From Terfezia claveryi (Eukaryota > Ascomycota > Pezizomycetes > Pezizales > Pezizaceae), in contig WHUX01000084.1 of NCBI GenBank assembly GCA_015179025.1, positions 1 to 64,000 on the forward strand: a stretch of 64,000 bases of DNA, in the 5' to 3' direction. The position numbers and the translations under genes were made by a program. Of the stretch, positions 11,471-23,345 are shown in pieces. The notes under the pieces are model-generated. The model searched no databases. It was not told where the DNA came from and saw only the letters and a program-made list of their open reading frames with translations. Position 1 is the stretch's first letter; the number at the start of each line of letters is the position of its first letter.

Positions 11471-12583
11471 ATGGATTCAGATAACCGGAGAGCCAAAACG
11501 GCAAAGTCACGGGGCTCTAGAGGTTCTGGAGATTCCGGGCGCGTTGGATCTCGACGTACTATGAGCCTCCGTCGTATATTCAAACCCACTCAGCTGGAAT
11601 CTGCGCTAGCACTCCGTCCGAGCATTTTGCCTGGATCCGCTCTTGGTGGACCTGCAGAGCGTCAGATCAATTCTTCACCTTCAAATATACCTGCTCCTGC
11701 TCGTCCACACGTCGGGGGTGTCCCATCTGCTTTCACCAGTTTGGGAATGGCTGCGTATGTTATTCCCACCTCAACCGCTCCAGAAGCCGAGCCAAAACCA
11801 CTTCCAAATCGAATACGGAGACTGGGGCAAATTGAACAAAGGAGTCCTCTGGTACAAGTAGCTCTTGAACAAGAAAATCCCCCGAAGCCGACACGTCGTG
11901 GATCTAATCTTTCTGACTATTTTGAGCAAAGTGTGGGGCATGTCATGGAGAGAAATTTTCTAGACAAACAACAAGGCTTAGTGACTGAAGAGGAGAATAC
12001 GGACAACACTGCCTTCGTCTTGTCTTATTCTACGGTTGAGATCGATTATATCAGCGGCTATACAATTCAGGCACTTACATGGCAGCCAGGTGGAATGACC
12101 TTGATTAGACTCACGCCCACCACGGCGCCCCTCCCTCCCCTAATTGTTCCTTATTCTTGCTCGGCAATAGATGCGCCATTTTACGTCACAATTCACCTGT
12201 CAAACTCTACAAAAAAGGAATTGTTGCATATCGACAGCGAAATAAAATATAAAACGCTTCTCCGGAGAATTGGTGCCCATTATGAATATAATATTGTCGC
12301 TGAAGATGGCACGTCGACTGTTGGGCTTGGATTGTCTACGAAAGCCTGGAATAGTCCTGATACAAGGGAATGGGCTCAGAAACTAGAAGCGTTGGAGGAT
12401 TTGAATGCTCAGGGTGAGGAATATATGGAGATGATCCTTTCAGTTGATACGGAAGTAAAATGGGAGTGGTATTTGGGAATTGCGAGACAAGCGTTGAAAG
12501 TTCGTGGGTTAACTAGTATGGAGATGAGAAGGGTGGGGGTGGAGATGTGGCTGATCAATGAGGAAGGGATAATTTCCATGTGA
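11471..12583 (+). CDS. Hypothetical protein, 370 aa
   Basis: This is an uninterrupted 370-codon frame, far longer than background open frames here, with an A at -3 of the ATG (TCATGG). The N-terminal third is basic, Ser/Arg/Gly- and Pro-rich and probably disordered (SRGSRGSGDSGRVGSRRTM; then proline-rich to about residue 145). From about residue 175 the sequence looks globular with alternating strands and helices (VEIDYISGYTIQALTW, LIRLTP), ending in a Glu-rich helical region with WEWYLGIARQALKVRG. No signal peptide, transmembrane segment or known catalytic motif is visible. Family not recognised; it could be a lineage-specific fungal protein. The absence of stops argues that it is a functional or recently functional gene. 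Confidence 0.7.
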   Translation: MDSDNRRAKTAKSRGSRGSGDSGRVGSRRTMSLRRIFKPTQLESALALRPSILPGSALGGPAERQINSSPSNIPAPARPHVGGVPSAFTSLGMAAYVIPTSTAPEAEPKPLPNRIRRLGQIEQRSPLVQVALEQENPPKPTRRGSNLSDYFEQSVGHVMERNFLDKQQGLVTEEENTDNTAFVLSYSTVEIDYISGYTIQALTWQPGGMTLIRLTPTTAPLPPLIVPYSCSAIDAPFYVTIHLSNSTKKELLHIDSEIKYKTLLRRIGAHYEYNIVAEDGTSTVGLGLSTKAWNSPDTREWAQKLEALEDLNAQGEEYMEMILSVDTEVKWEWYLGIARQALKVRGLTSMEMRRVGVEMWLINEEGIISM

Positions 12584-14719
12584 CGGCAAGGTTCTGTGGA
12601 CAACAGGATTTTTTCGTCGGCTCAGTCACCGGACGTGGTTGAGGAAGGTTTGCTACGAGTCGAATGAGTTCATACTTGATTCTCTTATCGATCGATATTT
12701 GATCTATAAACACAAATGCTGGTTTCTAATCCAAAGACGTGGTACTTAACTATTAGTACTTTGTTAACTATATATACTCTCGGTGTCGTAGTCCAATTTA
12801 GCTTGTTACTATGGGAGTCTGAATCCTTGTCTTCCCATCCTGATGACCATGAACTCACTATAAATTGGCATCGCTACACTCATTCTAGTATACCTAAGTT
12901 TTATAACAATACAGAAGTTTTAGCTACTACGCTAGCTATAGAATTGCATCTAGAGTCTCAGCTATTGCACTTTGTCAAGAAAGTTTAAATATGGAATCTC
13001 AGTGGGCTTTGGAAAGAGAAAATGAAAAGGAACGTCGGAACTTGGTTAAACTGTGCATTACAGTTTTACGCTCAGAATTCCATCCCCGCGCCCCAACGAT
13101 ATAACCTAGACCCCACCGCCGGGTGAATACTTCGGAGGTAGCGGTAGTTCATAATTTTCAGGAAGCATTAGCATAGCAATATTCTCAACTCCAGTGTCAA
13201 TATCCCCAGAAGAGCTTGAGGCTTTCGAGGCATGTTTGTGATGGTGATTGATGCAGCACGTGATATGTACATTTAGGTGAGTGGCATTGACATCCGCATC
13301 ATCGGAAGGAGGATAACTAGGAGGAAGATCTGGGCTTACTGACTATATATAGGGTGTTATTCAGAAAGCATTTCAGGCGGAACTCGATAAAAGTTTCGCC
13401 ATCCAATGATGTCTGGCTGCTTCATGATGCAGAAAGGGGACATCATGATGAGCATTATTCTCTTCTCTAAAGATCTGAACATATAAATTATAATACCATA
13501 TCAAAAGTTATGATCCCCAAGCCAACGATGTTGAACACCACAGCTATATATTGTTCTACCTCAGTACACCAGTTACTATGTCCCCAAAACGTTTGACAAG
13601 ATGTCGCCATATCCTCATTCGGTTTATGCAAAGCTTCTGCAAGAGCTGCTGCATAATAAATATGAATGCAGAGTTCAGAAAGTAAGAAGTCATCATAACT
13701 CAAGATGCTGATGACAAGGTCATTAAATGTCGGTATAGACCGGTAGGAGTTTGCAATGTCCAAAAGAAAATTTCACATCCAGTGGATACAATTGTAGTTA
13801 TTATTGAGTGCCTTGGTGAGCGTACCGATATCACCGATATTGGGAGAGTATATAAAATCTGAGCAGTCAAAAATAACTCCACAGCTCAGATATACCACAC
13901 TGTCCTTGGTGCAGCCATTTAGTTCGGCTGGGAGCATGGGTCAGCATAATATGGAGGATACTTTACAGTGCAAAGAGGAATTGAATAATCTGACGAGTGT
14001 GCGTGCTGGGTATACTAGAATAATTGTAAGTAGACATAAACTGGTGGAGTTATGAAATACCCAGCAACATCTAAGTTACTTCCTTTCCTTCAACCAACGG
14101 TGCTGTCTTAAGGGACCGTTCACTCAATATGAGGGTGAAATCAATGACGCATGGGTGCGGCATATTATGCAGGGTGTGCGTCATAACTTTTGTCCACACA
14201 TGTTGGCTGATAAGCGTGACCAACCGTACATCGAACTGAAACCAATTGACTACCCCTAGTAATGCTATAATACCCTTGCTGGCACCAATCTTCAATCCCA
14301 CCTGGGGTGTCTATACTCGTTGTTTCTTCTCGAAATGCTCTCCCGCCAGGTTCTGTAAGTACCTGTAGCGTGTCTTACTACATACAGTATGAGGATTCAC
14401 CAATATGACACATATTCCCAGAAATGCTGCCTCCAAATAGAACCAGGGTTTTCGAGCTGGTCTGCGGGCATGGGTCTTAGCTTTGTGAAACCTACATACC
14501 TAGTGTAGACCGTTCTCGCGCGATCCCAAAATGCTTGAGTCACAATGGCTGTCAACTATGCATGATGCACTAGAGTACCCTTAGAAGCACATCAAGAAAT
14601 CTATCATTAAAGGCACTTGTTCTCCTCAGAATTTGTATGTTGATAGACATATAGCTCGAGCTCAACAAGGTAGACACGTGTGTGCCAGATATTAGATTCT
14701 ACCCAAGACCAGGCGAATT
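12584..14719. other. Intergenic stretch with weak open frames
   Basis: A 90-codon plus-strand frame at 12716-12988 (hydrophobic N-terminus, then a His/Glu-rich part) and a 91-codon minus frame at 13488-13763 are the only notable openings. Neither has recognisable motifs, splice partners or codon quality I would trust. The stretch is otherwise unremarkable up to the F-box gene. Confidence 0.35.
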
Positions 14720-16280
14720 ATGTCGACACCAAGCAAAGAAGAATTGGCAGCGGCTGCCAACCTATCATGCCCTTTCCTATCTCTCTCAAACGAGATTATC
14801 ACGTGCATTGTATACGAATTGCATCCGCGGGAAGCAATTTTCTTATCATTAACCTGTCGTGCATTATTCCATGGAGTGTTGTCCTCAAGAAATTGCTACT
14901 TGTGGTATAAAGTCGGCAGATTCTCTGCGCAAATGCCTGGTTATAAAGCAGGGTGGATGCTTGCGAAAAAGGCTGATCAGATCAAACGGGGTCCAGCATC
15001 CCATCACGGGCTGGCGACTTCCGAGCCAGAGTCAGCATCAAGCACCGGAGGTGAAACTTCTATATCGGTCAACAAAAGGAAAGCCAGCTGGAAAGCCCAT
15101 GATGAAACACCTACATCGGTCGACAAGGAAAAAGGGAAGGCCGACGCCAGAAAAAAGCCAACAAGGAAGGAATTGGTGGAAGCTGTGAAGTCGTACTCTC
15201 CCGCAGAAGTGGTGGTGGATTATAAACGGTTGTTGGTGGAAACTATGCTCGGATCTACCGATACCGGATGCCAATGGTGCCTGGCAAAGCCAATGACGCG
15301 GAAGGTATATGAGAGTTGGAAGTTGCGGTTGTGTGAAGGTTGTTTTTTCGATAACGTCATAAGTTAGTCTTGCCTCGATATTCGCCAGGGAGGAGGATTA
15401 TTGTGAGCTGACCATAAATATACGTACAGCCAAACATGCCTGCAAGCCGTTGAAAGTCGACATTTCGCACCTCCCTGTGCAGGATGTTAACCGCCAGGGA
15501 GGGGTCTTGCATGGAGTTTGGAAGCCAGCTGTACAACGTCTAACCGATGCAAAAAACCGCGAGGACAGGCAACCCGTGGAAGAAATTATTGCTAAATACA
15601 AGGACAAGAAGCAGGCTGAGAAGGATACCGCCGCTGAAGAGCTTGCAGCTTACCGGGAGCGTCACTTTGTGGTAATATTTGAGGCCATCAAAACCCAGTA
15701 TCGAGAGATATACGAGCAGCATGCAAAAACCGGCTTCAGGGCTTCAATGTTTGCTCGCCTGTTGGAGAAAGTTCCGCCACAGCAATTGGAGCTGGAGTGG
15801 TTCTTGGAACCACAGCAGGAGGGTAAGCGCTATACCCACCCGACATGGAGTTGGAAGGAATTCTGCAAAAAGGACGCTCTTATGAAAGAACTCAGGAGTA
15901 TCAAGGGGGGGGAGAAATGGAAAAATGTGGCCTGGGTAGAAAAATGTGCCAGAGAAAGAATTGCGAAGATGGAGAATGAGTTCACTGGACCAGGCGCAAG
16001 CAAAGATGCAGCGCCACTTTTCCCTCGAGGGTCACTATGCGCCCAGTCGGATATTCCAACAAGCTACATGAAGAGCGAGGTCGGCGCCCTTGTAAAACGA
16101 TGGCATGTGCAACGTGCAAGGCATGGTGGCGTCCAAGAGCTGGTAGATAAAATGACGGCGACAAATGGTAAAGGGCTCCAGTGTCCCTGGACGAGTTGCC
16201 ACCGGTGGTATCCAGCAACCAGCGAAGTTGCTTTCGAGACCCTTGAGAATTACATGATCATCTTCGATTATACCACTTGA
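14720..16280 (+). pseudogene. F-box / CxxC-motif protein, reading frame interrupted
   Basis: An N-terminal F-box is visible at about residues 16-55 (PFLSLSNEIITCIVYEL, SLTCRALFHGVL), the SCF ubiquitin-ligase adaptor motif that binds Skp1. A Lys-rich linker follows, then a zinc-ribbon-like motif CQWC...LCEGC near 15270-15345. The first frame stops at 15365-15367. Homologous coding resumes in another frame from about 15420-15450 (VDISHLPVQDV, GVWKPAVQRL) to 16280, with Lys/Glu-rich helices. A third open piece, 16344-16589, ending with GCDFCYACLPP, may be a further C-terminal segment. No canonical GT-AG intron restores the frame while keeping CEGC, so I call it a damaged gene, though an unusual intron is possible. 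It faces a related copy at 17139-18290. Confidence 0.6.
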
Positions 16281-16711
16281 ATATATTCCTCCTCGGAGAC
16301 ACAGACTGGCTGGTCGGCCGCCCTAGCCGTTGGTGGCTCGGGAATGCCCTCCACGACAATACACAATTTCAAGGCGGAGCTCGCGACAATAATAAAGCTG
16401 GGTCGGATTCTGTTAAGCAGGAGGTTCATCAGGCGGGTTGGCTACAGCTGTGGTGGCCTCACAGGTGGAAAGAAGAGAATGTACAGGTTCTTGAAGGATG
16501 GAGGGACAATGGAGGCTTTTATGGATAGAACCTCCATACTTACTGGTTGTGATTTCTGTTATGCCTGTTTACCTCCACAGGGCGTATAATTCATATAGAT
16601 CCCTTCTTAAAGAATTCTGTTTTGCGAGTTAGTGTGAACCCATCGTTATGATATTAGAGTGCATAGGAGATCTGATCCATCAAGTGCAAATGGTAGCACT
16701 AGTAATCCAGT

Positions 16712-16783
16712 GGGGAAATGGTTTAATGGTATAATTCCTCTTTAGCATAGAGGCGGTTCGGGGTTCGATTCCCCGTTTCTCCA
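16712..16783 (+). tRNA. tRNA-Ala (AGC)
   Basis: A full 72-nt cloverleaf is present. The acceptor stem GGGGAAA pairs with TTTCTCC and includes the G3-U70 wobble that is the alanine identity element. The anticodon stem CCTCT/AGAGG encloses loop TTAGCAT with anticodon AGC, the T arm is CGGGG-TTCGATT-CCCCG, and the discriminator is A. Box A (TGGTTTAATGG) and box B (GGTTCGATTCC) are intact. No intron is present. A T5 run at 16790-16794 is a good Pol III terminator. Confidence 0.95.
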
Positions 16784-16789
16784 ATCTTC

Positions 16790-16794
16790 TTTTT
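16790..16794 (+). terminator. Pol III terminator of tRNA-Ala
   Basis: A run of five T residues lies seven bases after the tRNA 3' end. Confidence 0.8.
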
Positions 16795-17138
16795 GATTTC
16801 TTCTTTCATCGATAACACCATAGACTTTAATTTTGTATTTTCTTATGACTTTTACAGGACCAGCCAACACCTCTTTTCTTGTACCAGACTTAGGCACGCA
16901 ACTGCCATAGCGTGTTTATGCATAATCACAAAAATACGTAATCATAAGGAATAAAGGATGCGATGCATCTTGGACCCTGTTTGGCCTAGAATATAATTCG
17001 TATATCACACATCACACATCTATATCTGCTAAATTGAACTGTTACCATTCATCCCCAGTCTATACAGCTCCAACCCGGCTTTCACGCAAACAGCTTCCGT
17101 CTTACATCGAACTCCTCTTTCCAACCTCATATAAGCGA

Positions 17139-18290
17139 TCATCTATAAGTATATTCTTCTACTCTACCCTGGGCCAAATGCCTCTTCCCCCTGCCACCAT
17201 AAATATAATTCCTTTTCAAATGTATCACTATGATTAATGGGGCACCAAGTATTTCCCACTTCCTCCTGAAAGAATTTCCAAATGCCAACCTCATTTCATC
17301 AACTCCATACCCTGTCCGCCCTTTTACAGGTGGAACGAATTCTTTAACCCGAGCTATCACACTACGAGTAATTGTCCACGCTGCTAAAGCAAGCCAATCA
17401 GACTTTGGTTCCCACTTCATGATACATCTCATCCAGGATCTTCCCATGCCTATATTATTATTATTGCATGTCGGTTTGCCGCTAGCGGAGTTGTAGATCT
17501 GGTAAAAATTTGAGTCTGTGGTGAGCAAAAACCATACGACTTTGAGATTCGATGCGGGGAAGTGAGAGGCGATTGGGAGCCAGAGTTTGACATCGCCCAT
17601 CAGATTTTCGTTTGATGGAAGCCAGGAAATTTCTTCCAAGTTGCGAATTCCGTCTAGTGCCTGGACATGCGATGTATCACTATTGCTAAGTGTGTTCACG
17701 GCCCCGAGGCATTGCCATAGGATTTTAATGTAGTTAAAAGTCAGAAGGTGCATTTTTCTGCGATACTCCTTCCGTGCTGCCTCATCTTCCTCAGGTTTTT
17801 TCCGACGGGCAGCCCGAATCACAGCTTCCAGACAAGCTTGAGGACCGTATGAAGCACGGACAAGGCGCTCTACGGTCGCCTTCCAAACCCCAGATCTATA
17901 ACCATTGCCATATATGCGTTTTCCAATACCTATTCCCAGGCGAGATGTATCGATATCCAAACTCCGAATTTCACGAAGGGCTAGGGATTGCATCCCCGTC
18001 AGCCAGATTTCTCGAAAGGAGAGTCTCCAGTTTCCACTCAGGCAAGAAATATATATGAAAGCAATCATGGCAAACTCGCATAGCCCAACCATGAAACCTC
18101 TTCTGCGTCAATCGCTCCCTTAGACACCACTGACATCCCGTCAAGGTATCTCCCAGCATAGTCTGGACCAACATATCCCTATAACTCACGCCTGTTGGTG
18201 GTAATCCCTCGCTTGCTGGGTAATATTTTGCAAATGGGGAATTCTCCGGCAACCTTCTCTTCCCAAACGTCAACTTCAAATTATATTGTC
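17139..18290 (-). pseudogene. F-box-family paralogue without F-box, frame interrupted
   Basis: This is related to the 14720-16280 gene. The shared zinc motif is CQWC...VCHDC (about 18145-18070 on the minus strand), then LDIDTSRLGIG and GVWKATVERL, then a 200-residue C-terminal region. The 5' piece is open from about 18290 but has no ATG and no F-box, with a stop upstream, so it looks 5'-truncated. The zinc-motif frame ends (TGA) near 17988, while the downstream frame is open from 18092 to 17139. A one-base indel, or a 76-nt intron from GTGGAA to CGGAG with a CTGAC branch-like element, could join them. Convergent to its paralogue; likely a decayed copy. Confidence 0.55.
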
Positions 18291-19422
18291 AGGGTGCTGC
18301 TTCTCACAGCCTTGCTGTAACTTGAAATTTTTGCTCTTCGGAGAACTCATACTTGAAATGCCAATGTGCGTTGTTGATTCACCTAGGGTCATGCGCAGGG
18401 ACTAGGTGCTTGAAATCACCTAGATTATAACATAGAAACGAATTTTCTGAGCTCAAAGCACCGAAGTAGAGGGTTCGGCTGGTGGGTGAGAGGAATATAG
18501 CATCCCTAGGATGGAGGTACTGCGCGATTTGGCTGATTATGTCTGATTATCTCTTAGGAAAGCTTCAAGAAGGGGCAGTTGGCGTTGAGGTCGCCGGTAT
18601 CCATGCCGACGCCATCTCCATAGATACATATGGCTGTCGTATTTTCTGCTCACACGACGGCGTTTTGAGGTGGGGTAGGTAGTCAATGTGGAAGTTGATT
18701 CGATCGGGGGCGGGTTTTCGGCTTCGCTCACTCATCCGGGGTGCTCCGGAGCCGAATCCAGCATACGTTTTGATTTTAGTTCCAGCAACGTCAATAATAC
18801 GATAGTAGTATTAATCCGTCACGGAGGGTGTGGAACCAAAGCTTCTGGGCCAGATTTGCATTCCATTGCGTCTGCAACTGCAAGCTGATGTACAACATCT
18901 TGGGGAGACGCGACGAACGCGTAAATAGTAAAAATATTTCGGCAACTGTTGATGGGGCTATAAAGATGATTCACAGCTTAAATTGGTGTGACTCAACGTT
19001 TGTTGTTGGACCGCAATAGGGAACTAATTGAATAATTGAGAGGTGGGCGGCCCACCCCGATGTAGTATGCACGTGGCTGCATTTGTATTGCTTGGTTGAA
19101 CATGCATAGGCTAGCTTAAAATCTCTACTGCATATAATATCAAGAATACAGTATATCTATATAGTGTACTCCGTATATTCTTATTTTGTATGGGGCAGTC
19201 CACTGGTATTCTTATAGCGAATTTATTCTTATAAGGGAAATGCTTGTATCGAAGCGCTATGCGTACATTGAATCCAGTCGAGGCTCCACCTCATTGGCCC
19301 CGGTTCCCTCTTGCGCTTGCAAACACCGGGCTTTGGGGCACTTTTCTTCTAAATCTTAGGAGCTGGGTGCGACTTCAATATATATATCAATCAGATAGAC
19401 GCTAATTCTATCAGTCTCTGAA

Positions 19423-19692
19423 ATGTGGTTCTTTTCATATCAACAAGTTCCTGAATGCCAACCAGAGAAACCTCAGGTCTGCAACGCATTTTGCGAACAG
19501 TCAATCCCTTTCATACGAGAGTGTTCTTTTGTCTTAGCAGCCTTCATTCCGCTACGGAATACTTTACAAACAATTACAAACATGACACTACTAAATGTTT
19601 TTGCTTGCGCAATGTCAGTCACGGAAGATAATGGCGGAATCTATCTAGACCAGTTTCATTCCTCCGAATTTGAAGAGTGTTTACATAAATAA
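19423..19692 (+). repeat. Copy 1 of a low-copy repeat / gene remnant
   Basis: The frame ending MSVTEDNGGIYLDQFHSSEF...CLHK is similar to the translation near 35126 (MSVAEDNGSIDLD, stop, FHPLD...KFEESL). The flanking sequence downstream (TTCAAGTA..GCTA) is also similar. The second copy is longer by about 60 bp and carries a TAG stop, so at least one is a decayed duplicate of an unidentified sequence. Confidence 0.4.
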
Positions 19693-20014
19693 ACATTTGG
19701 CTTTTGAAAAAGTCATTACCCTAAATTCGGTTCAAGTATGCCGTGGCTAGCTAATATAACTCGTATGGAGTTGACAGCAAAGGATTGAATCATGCCTCCG
19801 AGCTCCATTATTGAAGGCTCTAGCGGGTGATTTACAGGTAATTGAAAGCGTTGCATATCTAAAGACTAATATGTAGACCCCAGCTGCCAATACAAAAGAG
19901 AGGGACATTTCTGTACTCCCAATGTCATACTAGATCGGGTATTTTCCATGTACTAATTCAATGCAAGTATTAGGATTGAGCAAGCTATTCCTATATATAA
20001 AAATATTGATTTGC

Positions 20015-20074
20015 TTTTCCCACACGTTCCCGAATGCTCAGTGATTTTCCCACACGTTCCCGAATGCTCAGTGA
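20015..20074. repeat. Perfect 30-bp tandem duplication
   Basis: There are two identical adjacent copies of a 30-bp unit that begins TTTTCCCACACG and ends GCTCAGTGA. Confidence 0.95.
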
Positions 20075-21724
20075 TTTCTTGCCAATTTGGAATGTCCCTG
20101 AAAATATACACTGCAGACGAGAGGAGGTTACATGTGACTAGCACACTTTGCAAGTATGGTAGATAATAGCAACCCGTGATTCGAATTCAGCTGGAATTCT
20201 ACACCACCCAATTGCACATAAGTTGAGGGTAAACAGAGCATGTCGTGAGACAGCTATCCCACTCCATCAAGACTAGTAGGGTAATAATGGGCACTCTGAT
20301 AGCATATGCCGCTTCCGAGTTATGTAATCACTACTCCAGAAAGGAAAAATTGAGACGCTATGTTTGATAGTGGGATGAATTTATTGTACCTGGCTAGGTA
20401 GGAGGCATGGGGGTTGGATGCCATTGTGCATCAGAGATACATGAGTACAGTTGTGTGTGTAACACTGGACTAAAGACAGTTAACCATCACCCAGCTGAAA
20501 TACCGTACACAACAAGCCCCAAGAAATATATTTCCGCAGTGATGAAACAAAAACATAATGCTAGTTAGGTTAGATGGAAATTGAAGCATGATTACTCCGT
20601 ACAAGAATCAGAATCTTGTGCGGTGCCTTCCACAATCCAACTTGCCCTAGGCCTACACCCTAGAATAAATCATTTTGGCTTTGAAGGCACCAACACTGCG
20701 TTTGTACTTACTGACATAGGCAGACTTTTTACTTTTTCCTTAACTCCTCCATCATTGACCGCAAATATAAAATAAAAAAAAGATTGGCGAAACTCTCAGC
20801 TCTTAAACAGTTTTCTTAGTTACACTTTTTCTCCTGGTTGATCCCCGCAATAAACAACCTCTGTAGGTTTTTGGCAAGAGCTTATGACAAACATAACAGC
20901 GCCTCCAGCATATTTGGTTGGACAACCGTCACTCTGCTACCTTGTGTATGATTATTATTTATTGGGCGGTTCGTGACTAGTGCCGCTTGTTCTGTTTCCC
21001 CTTTTTTTCGTATTGTGCTTCTTGCTGGCCCTTGCCATGTTTGTACCACACTCCTGTTTGCTATCGATGCTTTGTTTGGCTGATCCGATGCCTTGTTTGA
21101 CAGATGTGTATAGTAAACGTACACTCCCATGATCCCCCGCTGCAAAGAGGTACATTTCAGGCATAATTCACCCATTCGCATCAGCATACCCTTTTTTTGC
21201 TTTGCCACATACATACATACATACACTTGTACTCAGTAAGAAAATCAGCAATTAGGTCATTTATACAAAGATACGTAGCATATTTGACAAACTCTTCGAT
21301 CACAAAATCCAACCATATCCAATGTAATTACAATATGTCCGCATCTAAAATCCCGCAAGAGTAGCACAATACCAGGTGTAATTTGAGAGTGAACGACAGG
21401 AAATTCGACACTATGCAGCGGTGAATCCAATGTCTAGGTGGCGTACAATTGGTGTGTTTGATCTAGGAGGACTGTGCTGCTAGGGGCGCCGGCGGGCTGC
21501 GGTTCCCACGAGGGCCGAATAGGCCAACAAAGGTGTGTAATGGGTCCTGACTGTCACACAACCACCCATGGCACTGCGGTGTGTCAGCGTCTGTGTGGAT
21601 GATGTCGTGGGTCAATACCAGGCCAAGGCAGTCCAGGTGGAGTGGAGGGTGTCATGTAACTGGAGGTAGGAAGGGAAGAGAGGGGTGCAGACGTGGCGCT
21701 GGGGATTGGTTCAGGTGGCTTAAG

Positions 21725-21737
21725 GCTCGCCCGAGGC
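21725..21737. repeat. LINE target-site duplication, 3' side
   Basis: GCTCGCCCGAGGC, identical to 23333-23345. Confidence 0.9.
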
Positions 21738-23332
21738 TTTTTTTTTTTTTTTTTTTTTTTATTAATACTTGTTACTCTTATTCGGTCCCAGTAAGGGGAC
21801 CATGAAGAGCCACCCGGAAACCCGGGTCGATTCAGGACAAGGCAAGTTAATCTGCCAGGTCCGGCGCGCAGAAAGCAGAATAAAGGTAAATACATGTGTG
21901 GAAATGTAGGAAACTCAAAAGGCATAAGGGCCCCCGTGCTGTCATTGACCGCAAACGTGGCTGATGCCTGACTGATGCCCGTACCTGAAAAACAAAAAAC
22001 CTGTAAAGAGTAAGATGCATATGTAAAGGAATTCGTGATCACTACCGACCAGTGAAGGCCAGCCCATCCTAGCATGAATGGATATTAACTGTCTGCTTCT
22101 CCGCCATCCGAACTTCTTATCCTCCGCCGCGTCCCCTTCCGACCATCCATTTGTATATGAAGCTGAAGAAAGCTTCCACCGCGTCCCAATTGTCCCCCTC
22201 CTCCTCTCTACCCATATCGGAAGATCGAGATCTTCCCAATCTTTTATGCTGCCTAGGGCTTGTCGTTGGGCGGAAAGGAGGGGACATTCAAACGTAATGT
22301 GAGCTCCGTCCTGGTTATGGTGTCCGCACCGGCAGGCACTTGAGTCTGCTTTGCCGATCTTGTAGAGCCAGGATCGCTGAGGACCTTTTTCTGTGCGGCA
22401 CCATGTGTGTGCGGAGAGGGCGTGCACGGCGATTCCATGCTGTTCTTCTAACTCCGAAGCTGGATGCTGTGTCGTGCTTGGCTTCTGATAGCCTTGGACG
22501 CTTGTCTGATGCCGCCTTCTGTGATGACTGAGTCGAGTGAGGAGACCTGGCCTAGAGCGGAGGAGAAGGCGGCAAGTCGGTCTGCCTTTTCATTGCCAGG
22601 GATACCAATGTGTGCGCGGACCCAGGCAATAGAGGTGTCATAATAGCTCTTTTCTCTCTCTCTTAGAAGGTCTGCTAGCGCTCTCGATCTCGATGGCGCT
22701 CCTAGGGGACTGGAGACCTTGTGAGATGTTGATGGCCGTGGTGATAGCAGAGCTTGAGTCTGATAGGAGAGCTATCATTGGGAAGTCCTTGTTGGCCTTG
22801 AGAGCCAGGACCAGAGCCTGTCGTTCCGCATCTGCAACTGTAGATTCCGTACCAAGGTTGGAATAGCCTGAGCTTGGAGGTTGCCTCGGCTATCCTCAGA
22901 GTAGAAGGCGGCTGCCTGATGTCCTCCTCTTCCTGTCCCGTCCGTATAGCATAAACGGTATCCCTCCTCCATCATAGCACCTAGCTTCATAGCCCATCTG
23001 AACTTGTCTTTGGAAAGCGGGTTTGAGGGCTCGTATAGAGTGTTCTCCGTGAGAGCGCTAGGGGAGAGGGTATCCGTGCCGAAGCTGAGAAGCGAGAGAT
23101 CAGACGAAGTGGCTATGCGGAAAGCTGAGGTAATTGGGGTGGTGGAGATGGTGTTTATAAGGGCGAGGTTGTCCTTATTCCCAACTCGGGTTGCTCGGGC
23201 CTGCTGCATCATGTAGTTTGCTTTCCAGGGGTTCAATATTAGAGATTAAACCAAGCTTTTCCTTGGAGGAGCCGTGATAGCCTCCACATATCTTGCGTAG
23301 GGCCTGATACTCAAGTAGTTCATCCTAGAAAA
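21738..23332 (-). mobile_element. 5'-truncated Tad-like LINE, C-terminal RT and RNase H
   Basis: Read on the minus strand, the element begins within the reverse-transcriptase C-terminal region (EYQALRKICGGYHGSSKEKL, immediately inside 23332). It continues through an RNase H start (YTDGTGRGGHQAAAFYSED, within 23236-22775) to a C-terminal Cys/His motif (CRCGHH...HITFEC, within 22427-21942). It ends in a 23-nt poly(A), seen as T at 21738-21760. A 13-bp direct repeat GCTCGCCCGAGGC flanks it at 21725-21737 and 23333-23345, the target-site duplication. The frames are broken, so it is inactive. The RNase H domain and 3' poly(A) fit the fungal Tad clade. Confidence 0.85.
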
Positions 23333-23345
23333 GCTCGCCCGAGGC
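23333..23345. repeat. LINE target-site duplication, 5' side
   Basis: GCTCGCCCGAGGC, identical to 21725-21737. It continues into a partial third GCTCGCCCG. Confidence 0.9.

Larger units (their letters stand above)
18300..21724. other. Intergenic stretch with small repeats
   Basis: No gene is recognised. It contains a short sequence related to 35126-35250 (about 19590-19692, see repeat), a perfect 30-bp tandem duplication (20015-20074), an ACAT microsatellite (21206-21222) and a GC-richer segment (21480-21720) just before the LINE insertion. Confidence 0.4.

Noticed and set aside
15305..15366. Intron GTATAT...GTTAG in the F-box gene
   Set aside because: Splice signals are acceptable, but it would delete the second half of the conserved CxxC...CxxC motif that the paralogue keeps.
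20882..21226. 114-codon minus-strand frame starting MYVCMYVAK
   Set aside because: Its start comes from an ACAT microsatellite and the rest overlaps other equal-quality frames with no motif.
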